In this document: positions 8,372 to 17,021 of the stretch, in pieces
Layout of the letters: each line of letters opens with the position of its first letter
Position numbering within the stretch: the first letter of the stretch is position 1
Source: CAVXGU01 sp963761615
Lineage (GTDB): Bacteria > Acidobacteriota > Vicinamibacteria > Vicinamibacterales > CAVVIG01
DNA: 64,000 nucleotides
Direction of reading: 5' to 3'
NCBI GenBank assembly: GCA_963761615.1
Contig: CAVXGU010000003.1
Span: forward strand, 2,728,001-2,792,000
Program-made: the position numbers and the translations under genes
Notes under the pieces: generated by a model
Database searches by the model: none
What the model saw: only the letters and a program-made list of their open reading frames with translations
What the model was told of the DNA's origin: nothing

Positions 8372-8400
8372 ATCCTGCCATCGGCCACCGACGGCGTCAA
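8372..8400 (-). promoter_or_regulatory. predicted promoter of the 8336 gene
   Basis: TTGACG (8400-8395) and CAGGAT (8377-8372) are separated by 17 bp on the minus strand. The -10 overlaps ATG 8381, which favours the GTG start at 8336. Confidence 0.35.
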
Positions 8401-8470
8401 GAAGATGGAGCGCGCAAATGCCACCGCCCCGCCGACCGGGCAGCGAGGTGCTCGCGATTGAAGTGAGTAC

Positions 8471-8507
8471 GCGCCGACGCGGAGCGGCACGCGACCCGCG
8501 TCGGCGC
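8471..8507. terminator. strong hairpin downstream of the cold-shock gene
   Basis: Perfect 11-bp stem GCGCCGACGCG/CGCGTCGGCGC with a 15-nt loop, 13 nt past the cold-shock stop. No T-tract follows on the minus strand, so it may be a 3'-stabilising or Rho-assisted element rather than a full intrinsic terminator. Confidence 0.45.
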
Positions 8508-8519
8508 CGGGGAGGCTGG

Positions 8520-8729
8520 CTACGCCAGGCGGACGTTCTCGGCGCGCGGGCCCTTGGGGCCCTGGCCCTTGTCGAACGTCACGCTCTGGCCCTCGCGCAG
8601 CTCGTCGAATGCGACGCCGCTGCAAGCCGACTGGTGAAAGAAGTACTCCATGCCGTCGGCGGCGGCGATGAAACCGAACCCCTTGTCGCTTACCAGGCGC
8701 TTGATGGTGCCCGTCGTCGAAGCTGCCAT
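8520..8729 (-). CDS. Cold-shock domain protein (CspA family)
   Basis: 69 residues, the normal CspA length. RNP1 appears as KGFGFI and RNP2 as EYFFHQ, where the usual VFVH is replaced, so the second RNA-binding patch is atypical. The C-terminus GQGPKGPRAENVRLA is classic. It binds single-stranded RNA/DNA and acts as an RNA chaperone. ATG 8729 lies behind GGAGGG. The upstream gap (about 215 bp) leaves room for the long untranslated leader typical of regulated csp genes. Confidence 0.93.
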   Translation of the reverse strand: MAASTTGTIKRLVSDKGFGFIAAADGMEYFFHQSACSGVAFDELREGQSVTFDKGQGPKGPRAENVRLA

Positions 8730-8918
8730 GTCGTCCCTCCGTCGAACACGAACGATACCGGCGACTACCCCGCCGGCCGAGGTCATCCCGAGAACTTGGT
8801 ATGGCTGGAACGTCGCGACGGACGAGGAAGTGAGACAATCGTCTCGCGCACACCGACCCACCAAAGTTGGGCCCGTCGGCGCGACCGCGCTGGCTGGCTC
8901 AGTTCTGGATGTTCGGTC

Positions 8919-8924
8919 AGTATA
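8919..8924 (-). promoter_or_regulatory. candidate -10 of the cold-shock gene
   Basis: TATACT on the minus strand with a TG directly before it; no good -35. Start of transcription near 8912 would give a leader of about 180 nt, similar to known cspA leaders. Based on sequence resemblance only. Confidence 0.3.
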
Positions 8925-8943
8925 CACCCAGTCATCGCCCCCC

Positions 8944-9636
8944 TCATGCCGCCCGTCGCGGCTCCACGAGACTCAACCGCGGGCGGGTGAGGCCCACGAG
9001 CACCGCCCCGTGCACCATGCCGACCACCGCGCCCACTACGGCACAGGTCAGGTAGACGGCGGCCGCGCGGGCGGCGGGCGAGCCTTCCCACGGCACGCGA
9101 TCCATCCCCGCAAACATCAGCGGCATCCCGACCGCCCAGGCGAGCGCGTTGGCCCACAGCCACTGGCCGCCGTTACGGATGTGACGTTCGAGGACGGTCC
9201 ACTGCGCCGCGCCGAGCACCGGCCCCGTGAGTGCCCCCAGCACGGCCGCGAGGCCGAGCGTGCCGAGAACGCCCAGCTGCGGTTCCGTGCCCCCGGGCGC
9301 CGTCGACGATGCCGACCCCATCACGCCCAGGACCGTGCTCGGCATCATGCCGAGCACCCAGGCGATGGCGGCGCCTATCGTGGTGGCCACGGTCCAGGCG
9401 CCCGGCCGGGGCCAGGCCAGGTGCGCCCGCAGCGTCCGCTCCTGCGCGGCGCCGACCAGGGCGCCTTCCAGCAGAGCCCCCAGCACGACTGCCACCATGG
9501 CGCCGACGACGAGCGTCCACGCCCCGGCCCCCTCGACGCGCGGTGCCAGCAGGGCCGCGGCGAGGACCGTCGTCCCCAGCCCCGCGGCTTCCGACCAGCA
9601 GTTAGCCCAGACCCACCGCCAATAGAATCTCGACAT
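8944..9636 (-). CDS. Multi-pass membrane protein of unknown function
   Basis: 230 residues, mostly hydrophobic, with about six Ala/Gly/Val-rich membrane segments. It appears to contain an internal duplication: VGAMVAVVLGALLEGALVGAAQERTL in the first half resembles LAAVLGALTGPVLGAAQWTVLERHI in the second. Both halves share GAAQ...E/R turns, as in other glycine-zipper-like membrane proteins of unknown role. ATG 9636 is preceded by AAGGGG. Divergent from the zinc-ribbon gene. Confidence 0.65.
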   Translation of the reverse strand: MSRFYWRWVWANCWSEAAGLGTTVLAAALLAPRVEGAGAWTLVVGAMVAVVLGALLEGALVGAAQERTLRAHLAWPRPGAWTVATTIGAAIAWVLGMMPSTVLGVMGSASSTAPGGTEPQLGVLGTLGLAAVLGALTGPVLGAAQWTVLERHIRNGGQWLWANALAWAVGMPLMFAGMDRVPWEGSPAARAAAVYLTCAVVGAVVGMVHGAVLVGLTRPRLSLVEPRRAA

Positions 9637-9759
9637 ACCGGCCCCTTGGGAGCGGGTCGCAGGTTCCGTGCCGCAGGCCCCCTGCCCATTGGCGTGCGCT
9701 CCGAAACAGCCGCGCCGGAACACCGGCAGAGCCTGTGTCAAAATGGCGCCACGGCGACG

Positions 9760-10479
9760 ATGACGTGTCCAAGCTGCGGCGGCGCGATGGAATCGATGAC
9801 GGTGGAGAACCAGGCCGGCGGGAACCTGGCCCTCGACGCCTGCCTGAACTGCCGGGCATTCTGGTTCGACAAGTACGAGGACCTGCAGCTCTCGCCGGGA
9901 GCCACGCTGCACCTGTTCGGCGTGATCGGCAACGCGCCGTCCGCGCGTCAGGCGTCGATCGCCGACGTGCTGCGCTGTCCGCGCTGCCAGGCGCGGCTGC
10001 TCCCGACGCACGACATGCAGCGCAATACGCGGTTCCGCTACTGGCGCTGCGACCGCGGGCACGGCCGCTTCATCACCTTCTTCGATTTCCTGCGGGAGAA
10101 GGACTTCATCCGTCCCTTGTCGGCGCAGCAGATTGCCGAGCTCCGGGCGAGCGTCCAGACGGTCAACTGCTCGAACTGCGGGGCGCCGATCGACGTGGGA
10201 CGAAGCTCGACGTGCCCGCACTGCGGCGCGCCGATCTCGATGCTCGACATGAAGCAGGCCGAGCGCGTCGTCTCCCAGCTGCGCGAGGCCGCGACGCCCC
10301 GGCCCGTCGACCCCGCGCTTCCCATCGAGCTCGAGCGGGCGCGGCGCGAGGTGGAGGCCGCGTTCGGGAGCGCGGCGGGCGGACCCGGCAGCCACGCCTG
10401 GTGGCGCGACGCCTCGTCGACCGGGCTCGTCGAAGCCGGCCTCGGCGTCGTTTCGCGTTGGATCAAGAAGAATCTCTGA
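9760..10479 (+). CDS. Zinc-ribbon protein with TFIIB-type N-terminal finger
   Basis: 239 residues with three visible metal sites: TCPSCGG...DACLNCRAFWFD at the N-terminus (zf-TFIIB type), RCPRCQ...WRCDRGHGRF in the middle, and NCSNCGAP...STCPHCGAP near residue 145. A C-terminal helix-rich part follows. Such zinc-ribbon proteins are known as partners of SPFH proteins of the YdjI type (Bacillus ydjFGHI), and here an SPFH gene lies convergently 9 nt away. A scaffold role is inferred; no enzymatic motif is seen. Confidence 0.7.
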   Translation: MTCPSCGGAMESMTVENQAGGNLALDACLNCRAFWFDKYEDLQLSPGATLHLFGVIGNAPSARQASIADVLRCPRCQARLLPTHDMQRNTRFRYWRCDRGHGRFITFFDFLREKDFIRPLSAQQIAELRASVQTVNCSNCGAPIDVGRSSTCPHCGAPISMLDMKQAERVVSQLREAATPRPVDPALPIELERARREVEAAFGSAAGGPGSHAWWRDASSTGLVEAGLGVVSRWIKKNL

Positions 10480-10488
10480 CGACGGCCG

Positions 10489-11541
10489 CTACTTGAGGAA
10501 CGCCGCGAGCTGCGCGCGAGTCACGCGCCACTGCGAGCCGATGCGGGTTCCCTTCAAGTCCCCCGACTCCAGGCTCGCCAGCACGTCGTCCTCGGGCACG
10601 CCGAGCGCCTTCGCCACGTCGGTCGGCGCAAGCAGCTCGGGGATGGCGCCAGCCGCGCTCCCGGCAGCGGCCGGCGTGGACTGGGCGCCGATGCCGCCTG
10701 GCTGGCCGAGCATCTGCCGGGCCATCGCCAGGCCGACCGCCATCTCGGCCCCGACTCCCCCGGCGCCCGATCCGCTCGTCTCGAAGCCCCGCCCCATCTC
10801 GTACTTGACGAAGTCGTTGAGATTGCCGACCGCCGACATGCCCGCCCGCTTGTCGAGGGCGGCCTCGACCTCGAGCGGGACCGACACGTTCTCGAGCACG
10901 AAGCTCGGGATCTCGAGACCGTACTTCGCCGAGACGACGGGGTTGATGAGGGGCAGCAGCGCCTCGCCGAGCTCGCGATAGCGCGTCGCAATGTCGAGCG
11001 CCGGGACGTGGCTCGTCGCCAGCGCCTCGCTGAACAGGCTGACGATCCGCGAGCGCATCGTCTCGGCGAACTCGTCGAGGCGGAAGTGCTGGTCCGTGCC
11101 GCCGACCTCCCGCAGGAAGCGCGGGACGTCGGTGACGCGGAAGTCGTAGGTCCCGAAGGCGCGGAGCCGGACGATGCCGAGGTCCTGGTCGCGGACCATG
11201 ACGGGATTCGACGTGCCCCACTTGTTGCCCGTAAAGAGGCGCGTCGTCACGAAGTAGACGTCCGCCTTGAACGGCGACTCGAAGCCGTACTTCCATCCGC
11301 GGAGACGCGACAGGACCGGTATGTTGTCCGTCGCGAGCGCGTACTTGCCCGGCTTGAACAGATCGCCGAACTGCCCGAGATAGACGAACTGTGCCGCCTG
11401 CCCTTCCCGGACGATCAGCTGCGCACCACGCTTGATTTCCCGGTCCTCGTCGGGAAACCGGTACGACAGGGTGTCGCGCGAATCGTCGGTCCATTCGATG
11501 ATCTCGATGAACTGACCCTTGACGAAGTCCATCAGTCCCAT
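10489..11541 (-). CDS. SPFH (YdjI-like) protein with C-terminal excisionase-type HTH
   Basis: 350 residues. The N-terminal ~250 match the virion-core/YdjI branch of SPFH proteins (MGLMDFVKGQFIEIIEWTD, then RVTDVPRFLREVGGTD and SFVLENVSVPLEVEAALDKR), which assemble on membranes without a transmembrane helix. In place of the usual C-terminal zinc ribbon there is a helix-turn-helix of the MerR/excisionase type from about residue 300 (LLAPTDVAKALGVPEDDVL...GTRIGSQWRVTRAQLAAFL). The zinc ribbons instead occur in the convergent neighbour. The HTH could bind DNA or serve as a protein contact; both are inference. Confidence 0.8.
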   Translation of the reverse strand: MGLMDFVKGQFIEIIEWTDDSRDTLSYRFPDEDREIKRGAQLIVREGQAAQFVYLGQFGDLFKPGKYALATDNIPVLSRLRGWKYGFESPFKADVYFVTTRLFTGNKWGTSNPVMVRDQDLGIVRLRAFGTYDFRVTDVPRFLREVGGTDQHFRLDEFAETMRSRIVSLFSEALATSHVPALDIATRYRELGEALLPLINPVVSAKYGLEIPSFVLENVSVPLEVEAALDKRAGMSAVGNLNDFVKYEMGRGFETSGSGAGGVGAEMAVGLAMARQMLGQPGGIGAQSTPAAAGSAAGAIPELLAPTDVAKALGVPEDDVLASLESGDLKGTRIGSQWRVTRAQLAAFLK

Positions 11542-11666
11542 GGCGCCTCCTCGGGAAGGCCATCATACGACAGCACTTCCGCCGGGCGGCTGCCGCCGCG
11601 GCGCCGCCGTCGGGTTTCCGGCAGGATCGCTGGCGCGGGGCTTGCTCGTCCCGCCCGAGGAGGCTC

Positions 11667-14600
11667 ATGGCGGGAAAAGCCAGGCGCTACCTCTGGGTGC
11701 TCGGGGTCGGGCTGCTCGCGGCCGTCGTCGTCGCGGCATTCCACGTGTCGGAGGGCACGGAGTTCGTGCGACTGGCGTCGCATTCGCGGCCGTGGTGGCT
11801 TCTCGTCGCGATTCTGCTCCAGGCAGGCACCTATCTGGCGCAAGGCGCCGTCTTCCAGGACTTCGGGCGGGCGACGGCGCACCGCATCGGGCTGGCGGCC
11901 GCCTTCGAGTTGAGCCTGGCGAAGCTCTTTGCCGACCAGGCCGTGCCCACGGCCGGCCTGAGCGGCAACGTCATCGTCGCGGGGGGCCTGGAGCGCATCG
12001 GCCTGCCGCCGCCGGCCGTCAAGGCCGCCGTGCTGGTGAACATCGCGTCCTACCACTTCGCCTACGTCGCGGCGCTGTGTGCCGCGCTCGCCGTGCTGGT
12101 CCAGAGCGGCGCGGCCGGTCCCACCCTGCTCCTGGTCGCGGTCCTGTTCCTCGCCTTCGCCACCCTGCTCGCCCTGGCCGCCGTCCTGTCGCCAGGCTGG
12201 CAGCGCCTCGACGCGGTCGCCGCCTCGATCCGCCCGAAGCCTCTGCGTGCGCTCGTCGCGTACGTCCGGGCGGCCGATGCCGCGCTCGCGCGCCGCCCGC
12301 GCCTCGTCATCGACGCCGCGACCGAGCAGCTGGCCATCGTCCTGCTCGACGCCGCGACGATGTGGGTCCTCATCGGGGCGCTCGGTACCAGCGCCTCGCC
12401 CGCGGGGGTGTTCGCGAGCTTCATGGCCGCCAGCCTCTTTCGCACGATGGGCCTCATCCCCGGCGGACTCGGCGTCTTCGAAGCGACATCGGTCGTCGCG
12501 CTGCGGGCGGCCGGCGTCGCCGTGCCCGTCGGACTCTCCGCGACGCTGCTCTTCCGCGGCCTGAGCTTCTGGCTGCCCATGCTGCCCGGCTACTGGTGCT
12601 CCCGCCGCATCATGCGCGGGCCGTGGCCGCGCGGCGCCCGGAAGAACGAAGGGACGCCGGTCGACGGCTACTGGACGATCGACGCCGCGTCCCTCCTGGC
12701 GCGCCTCGCCTCGACGCCGGAGGGCCTGTCGTCGGCGGAAGCCGCGAGCCGTCTGGAGCGGTACGGGCCGAATGCCCTGCGGGCGACCGTCTCGCGGTCA
12801 CGGCTGCGCACGCTGGGCGACCAGGTGCGCAGTCCGCTGCTGCTCCTGCTGCTCGCGGCGGCCCTCGCGTCGCTCGCGTCGGGCCAGTGGCTCGACGCCG
12901 CCATCGTGCTCGTCATCGTCGTCGCCACCGTGGGCGTCGGCTACTCCCGGGAATACAGCGCCCAGTCCGCCGCCCTCGCGCTCCGGGCGCGCGTCCGGAC
13001 GTCGACGGTGGCGCTCCGGGACGGCCGCCCCGAGCGGGTCCCCGTCGAGGCCATCGTGCCCGGCGACGTGGTCCGGCTGTCCGCCGGCGCCCTGGTTCCC
13101 GGCGACGGCGTCGTGCTGGACGCGAACGACTTCTTCGTGAGCGAGGCGGCCCTGACCGGCGAGAGCTTCCCCGTGGAGAAGCGCGCGGGCGTGTCGCCGC
13201 ACGAGGCGGGGCTCGCGGAGCGTGCCAGCACGGTCTACTTCGGCACGAACGTGCGGAGCGGCAGCGCGCGCTGCGTGATCGTGGGCACCGGCGCCGCCAC
13301 CGAGTTCGGTGCCATCGCGCGCCACCTGACACAGCGGCGGCCCGAGACCGAGTTCGATCGCGGTCTTCGCCGCTTCGGCTACCTGCTGACGATCGCGATG
13401 CTCGTGATGGTGCTCGCGGTCTTCGCGGTGCAGGTCATTCTCGGGCGTCCGCCGATCGAAACGCTGCTCTTCGCGATCGCGCTCGCCGTGGGCCTGAGCC
13501 CCGAACTGCTGCCCGCGATCCTCGGCGTCAACCTGGCGCGCGGCGCGCAGATGATGGCCAAGCGCGGCGTGCTCGTACGCCGCCTGAATGCAATCGAGAA
13601 CCTCGGGAGCATCGACGTCCTCTGCACCGACAAGACCGGCACGCTCACCGAAGGCGTCGTCCGCCTCGAAGGGGCGTACGACGCCGGCGGCGCGGAGGCG
13701 CCGGAGATCCTGCGGCTCGGCGCGGTGAACGCGGGCCTCCAGACCGGGCTCCCGAACCCGCTCGACGACGCGATCCTGGCTGCAGCCGGGGCCGGGGCCG
13801 CCGGCGCAACCAAGCTCGGCGAGATTCCCTTCGATTTCATCCGCAAGCGGGTCACGGTCGTCGCCGAGAACGATGGCGCCGTGCAGCTCATCACGAAGGG
13901 CGCCTTCGCCGCGGTATTGCAGGCCTGCACGCGCACGACGGGGCACGGCGCGCTGGACGACGCCGTGCGCGAAGAGCTGGAGCGCCGCCATCTGCAGTGG
14001 AGCCAGGAGGGCACGCGCGTCCTCGCGGTGGCCGTGCGAACGATCGAGCGGCGGGACACCTACACGCGCGACGACGAGTGCGACCTCGCGTTCGCCGGCT
14101 TCCTGACGTTCCTGGATCGACCCAAGGACGACGCGGCACAGGCGATCGCCGCGCTCGGGCGCCTGGGCGTCGGGATCAAGGTCATCACGGGCGACAACCG
14201 GTTCGTCACGCAGCACGTCGCCCGTCTCGTCGGGCTGCGCGAGGACCGGCTCCTCACGGGGCGCGACCTCGACGAGCTGCAGGACGAGGCGCTCTGGCGG
14301 GAGGCCGAGCGCACCGATCTCTTCGTGGAGGTCGATCCAAACCAGAAGGAGCGCGTCATCCTCGCCTTGAAGAGGACGGGGCACGTGGTCGGATTCCTGG
14401 GCGACGGCGTGAACGACGCGCCGGCCATGCATGCCGCCGACACCAGCGTGTCGGTCGACCAGGCGGTGGACGTCGCGAAGGACGCGGCCGACTTCGTGCT
14501 GCTCGAGCGCGATCTGGACGTCATCCGCGGCGGCATCGAGGAAGGGCGGCGGACGTTCGCCAATACGCTCAAGTACGTCCTGATCACCACGAGCGCTAAC

Positions 14601-15227
14601 CTCGGCAACATGGTCAGCATGGCGGCCGCATCGCTCGTCCTGCCGTTCCTCCCGCTGACCGCCGGACAGATTTTGTTGAACAACTTCCTCTCGGACATCC
14701 CCGCCGTGGGCGTGGCGGACGACGCGGTCGATCCGGAGCTGGTGGAGCAGCCGCGCCGCTGGGACATCCGTTTCGTCGGTCGCTTCATGACGGAATTCGG
14801 CATTCTGAGCTCGCTGTTCGACCTCGTGACGTTCGGCGTCCTCATCCGGCTGTTCCACGCGGGCGTCGAGACGTTCCGCACCGGGTGGTTCGTCGAGTCG
14901 CTCCTCACCGAGCTCGTCGTCGCGCTGGTCGTGCGGACGCGGCGGCCGTTCTATCGCAGCCGCCCCGGCGCGCTCCTCTTCTGGACGACCGTCCCGATGA
15001 TCGGGCTCGCATTCGCGATCGCCTTTCTGCCGTTCGCCGGCGTGTTCGGCTTCGTCGCGCTCCCCGGATCGCTGCTCGCCGCCATCTCGCTGATCACGGT
15101 CGTCTACGTGGCGGCGGCGGAGCTGCTCAAGGCGCACTTCTACCGCAGGAGCGGATCCGTGCCGGTTGGAGGGCTCTCCCATCGCCCAAATGTGGCCTCC
15201 GGGTCTCCCGGCTCTGGCATACACTGA
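11667..15227 (+). CDS. Fusion of LPG-synthase-type flippase domain and Mg-type P-ATPase
   Basis: 1186 residues. Residues ~1-320 form an LPG_synthase_TM/UPF0104-type membrane domain (about eight helices, FMAASLFRTMGLIPGGLGVFEA). The rest is a complete P3B-like ATPase similar to MgtA: TGES actuator loop, phosphorylation Asp655 in DKTGTLTEG, ITGDN, and GDGVNDAPAMHAADTSVSVD hinge; the C-terminal helices match MgtA (NNFLSDIPAVGVADDAVD, RWDIRFVGRFM). MgtA imports Mg2+; the flippase-like family moves lipids or is linked to lipid modification. The two parts are in one uninterrupted frame. ATG follows AGGAGG at 5 nt. Confidence 0.85.
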   Translation: MAGKARRYLWVLGVGLLAAVVVAAFHVSEGTEFVRLASHSRPWWLLVAILLQAGTYLAQGAVFQDFGRATAHRIGLAAAFELSLAKLFADQAVPTAGLSGNVIVAGGLERIGLPPPAVKAAVLVNIASYHFAYVAALCAALAVLVQSGAAGPTLLLVAVLFLAFATLLALAAVLSPGWQRLDAVAASIRPKPLRALVAYVRAADAALARRPRLVIDAATEQLAIVLLDAATMWVLIGALGTSASPAGVFASFMAASLFRTMGLIPGGLGVFEATSVVALRAAGVAVPVGLSATLLFRGLSFWLPMLPGYWCSRRIMRGPWPRGARKNEGTPVDGYWTIDAASLLARLASTPEGLSSAEAASRLERYGPNALRATVSRSRLRTLGDQVRSPLLLLLLAAALASLASGQWLDAAIVLVIVVATVGVGYSREYSAQSAALALRARVRTSTVALRDGRPERVPVEAIVPGDVVRLSAGALVPGDGVVLDANDFFVSEAALTGESFPVEKRAGVSPHEAGLAERASTVYFGTNVRSGSARCVIVGTGAATEFGAIARHLTQRRPETEFDRGLRRFGYLLTIAMLVMVLAVFAVQVILGRPPIETLLFAIALAVGLSPELLPAILGVNLARGAQMMAKRGVLVRRLNAIENLGSIDVLCTDKTGTLTEGVVRLEGAYDAGGAEAPEILRLGAVNAGLQTGLPNPLDDAILAAAGAGAAGATKLGEIPFDFIRKRVTVVAENDGAVQLITKGAFAAVLQACTRTTGHGALDDAVREELERRHLQWSQEGTRVLAVAVRTIERRDTYTRDDECDLAFAGFLTFLDRPKDDAAQAIAALGRLGVGIKVITGDNRFVTQHVARLVGLREDRLLTGRDLDELQDEALWREAERTDLFVEVDPNQKERVILALKRTGHVVGFLGDGVNDAPAMHAADTSVSVDQAVDVAKDAADFVLLERDLDVIRGGIEEGRRTFANTLKYVLITTSANLGNMVSMAAASLVLPFLPLTAGQILLNNFLSDIPAVGVADDAVDPELVEQPRRWDIRFVGRFMTEFGILSSLFDLVTFGVLIRLFHAGVETFRTGWFVESLLTELVVALVVRTRRPFYRSRPGALLFWTTVPMIGLAFAIAFLPFAGVFGFVALPGSLLAAISLITVVYVAAAELLKAHFYRRSGSVPVGGLSHRPNVASGSPGSGIH

Positions 15228-15235
15228 CTCCCACC

Positions 15236-16186
15236 ATGCTCATCGCGAGGGCTCCCGACATCCGGAGTTCCGAGATCACGCCGAAGGCCATGTACCAGAG
15301 CCGGCGGACCTTCGTGCGGTCGGCGCTGGCCGCCCTCGCGGGCGCCGGGATGCTCGCTCGCAGCGTCCGGCTCGAAGCCTCGGGCAAGCCCGCGCCGCAC
15401 GGCGTCCGGCTGGGCGGCATCCACCCCAGCCCCCTGAGCACGGCCGAGCCGCTCAACTCCTGGGACGACATCACCACGTACAACAACTACTGGGAGTTCG
15501 GCTCCGACAAAGACGACCCCTCGAACCACGCGGGTGCTCTCCAGACGACGCCCTGGACGGTGACGGTCGAGGGCGAGTGCGCGAAGCCGGGCACCTACGG
15601 TCTCGGCGACGTCCTGAAGGGCGCGCCGCTCGAGCAGCGGGTGTACCGACTGCGCTGCGTCGAGGGCTGGTCGATGGTCGTGCCGTGGATCGGCTTCCCG
15701 CTCGCCACGTTCCTCTCGCGCCTCGAGCCCACGCCGAAGGCCCGATTCGTCGAGTTCACGTCGCGCGCGGACCCAAAGACGATGGCGGGCGTACGGGATC
15801 GCCTGCTGCCCTGGCCGTACCGCGAAGGCCTGCGCCTGGACGAGGCCATGCACCCGCTCACGATCCTCGCCGTGGGCCTGTACGGAGAGGTGCTGCCGAA
15901 CCAGAACGGCGCGCCGCTGCGGCTGGTCGTGCCCTGGAAGTACGGGTTCAAGGGCATCAAGGCGATCGTCAAGATCCGGCTGGTCGAGAAGCCGCCGACG
16001 ACGACGTGGCACGACGCCAACCCGGTGCTCTACGGCTTCTGGGCGAACGTGAACCCCGACATCTATCCCCAGGCGACCGAGCGCCGCCTCGGCGAGTTCC
16101 GCATGCGCCGCACGCTGATGTTCAACGGCTATGGCGAACAGGTCGCGGGGCTCTACGCGGGCATGAATCTGAAGCGGGATTACTGA
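15236..16186 (+). CDS. msrP: Protein-methionine-sulfoxide reductase catalytic subunit MsrP (YedY)
   Basis: 316 residues, full family length. Opens with the conserved RAPDIRSSEITPKAMY, then a Tat signal (SRRTFVRSALAALAGAGML), so it is exported folded with its molybdopterin. The Mo ligand is Cys141 in YRLRCVEGWSMVVPW; other hallmarks are NNYWEFGSDKDDPSNHAG, EGLRLDEAMHPLTI and VPWKYGFKGIK. It reduces oxidised methionines of periplasmic proteins, taking electrons from the haem protein MsrQ; no msrQ gene is adjacent. A TACACT hexamer lies 10 nt before ATG and no ribosome site is evident. Confidence 0.95.
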   Translation: MLIARAPDIRSSEITPKAMYQSRRTFVRSALAALAGAGMLARSVRLEASGKPAPHGVRLGGIHPSPLSTAEPLNSWDDITTYNNYWEFGSDKDDPSNHAGALQTTPWTVTVEGECAKPGTYGLGDVLKGAPLEQRVYRLRCVEGWSMVVPWIGFPLATFLSRLEPTPKARFVEFTSRADPKTMAGVRDRLLPWPYREGLRLDEAMHPLTILAVGLYGEVLPNQNGAPLRLVVPWKYGFKGIKAIVKIRLVEKPPTTTWHDANPVLYGFWANVNPDIYPQATERRLGEFRMRRTLMFNGYGEQVAGLYAGMNLKRDY

Positions 16187-16247
16187 TCCCCGCCCGGCCC
16201 GCTCACCGACCGCGCCGCACCACGCTGGCGGCGCGCGGCGCCGCCCT

Positions 16248-17021
16248 CTAGCTCTTGTTGCCGGGCGTCTTGTCCGACGGCGGACGCATCCAGTTCATGA
16301 GCTCGATCGGGAGCGGGAAGATGATCGTCGAGTTCTTCTCGGACGCGATCTCGGTCAGCGTCTGCAGGTAGCGCAGCGTGATGGTGACCGGCTCGAGCGC
16401 GATCACGTCGGCCGCCGCCGCCAGGTTCTTCGACGCTTCGAGCTCGCCGGCGGCATGGATGATCTTCGCGCGCTTCTCGCGCTCCGCTTCCGCTTGCCGT
16501 GCCATGGCGCGCTGCATGTCGACGGGAAGGTCGACGTGCTTCACTTCGACCGCCGACACCTTGATGCCCCACGGGTCCGTGTGCTGGTCGAGGATCTGCT
16601 GCAGCTGGTGGTTCAGGCGATCCCGCTGCGACAGCAGGTCGTCGAGCTCCACCTGCCCGAGCACGCTCCGGAGCGTGGTCTGGGCGAGCTGCGACGTCGC
16701 GTAGTTGAAGTTCTCGACCTCGACGATGGCCTTGCGGGGATCGATGACGCGGAAGTAGAGAACCGCGTTCACCTTCACCGAGACGTTGTCGCGGGTGATC
16801 ACGTCCTGCGGCGGGATGTCGAACACGATCGTCCGCAGCGTGACCCGCACCATGCGGTCGATGGGCGCGAAGACGAGGATGACGCCCGGCCCCTTGGGCC
16901 GTTCGAGCACCTTGCCCAGGCGGAAGATGACGCCGCGCTCGTACTCGGCGAGGATCTTGATGGAGCTGATGAGATACAGCGCCACGATGAGGAACACGAA
17001 CACCAGCGGCGACAGCGTCAT
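16248..17021 (-). CDS. Slipin (stomatin-like SPFH protein)
   Basis: 257 residues: one N-terminal membrane segment (LVFVFLIVALYLISSIKIL), then the SPFH/band-7 core (EYERGVIFRLGKVLE, FDIPPQDVITRDNVSV, RSVLGQVELDDLLSQRD) and a coiled-coil rich AEAEREKRAKIIHAAGE segment. Slipins form oligomers in membrane microdomains and are paired with an NfeD-type protease. Start overlaps the NfeD stop by 4 nt (ATGA), confirming an NfeD-slipin operon. Confidence 0.93.
   Translation of the reverse strand: MTLSPLVFVFLIVALYLISSIKILAEYERGVIFRLGKVLERPKGPGVILVFAPIDRMVRVTLRTIVFDIPPQDVITRDNVSVKVNAVLYFRVIDPRKAIVEVENFNYATSQLAQTTLRSVLGQVELDDLLSQRDRLNHQLQQILDQHTDPWGIKVSAVEVKHVDLPVDMQRAMARQAEAEREKRAKIIHAAGELEASKNLAAAADVIALEPVTITLRYLQTLTEIASEKNSTIIFPLPIELMNWMRPPSDKTPGNKS

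Noticed and set aside
11519..14599. 1026-codon frame overlapping the P-ATPase
   Set aside because: Same strand but other frame; Arg/Ala-rich without domains, while the overlapping frame has all P-ATPase motifs.
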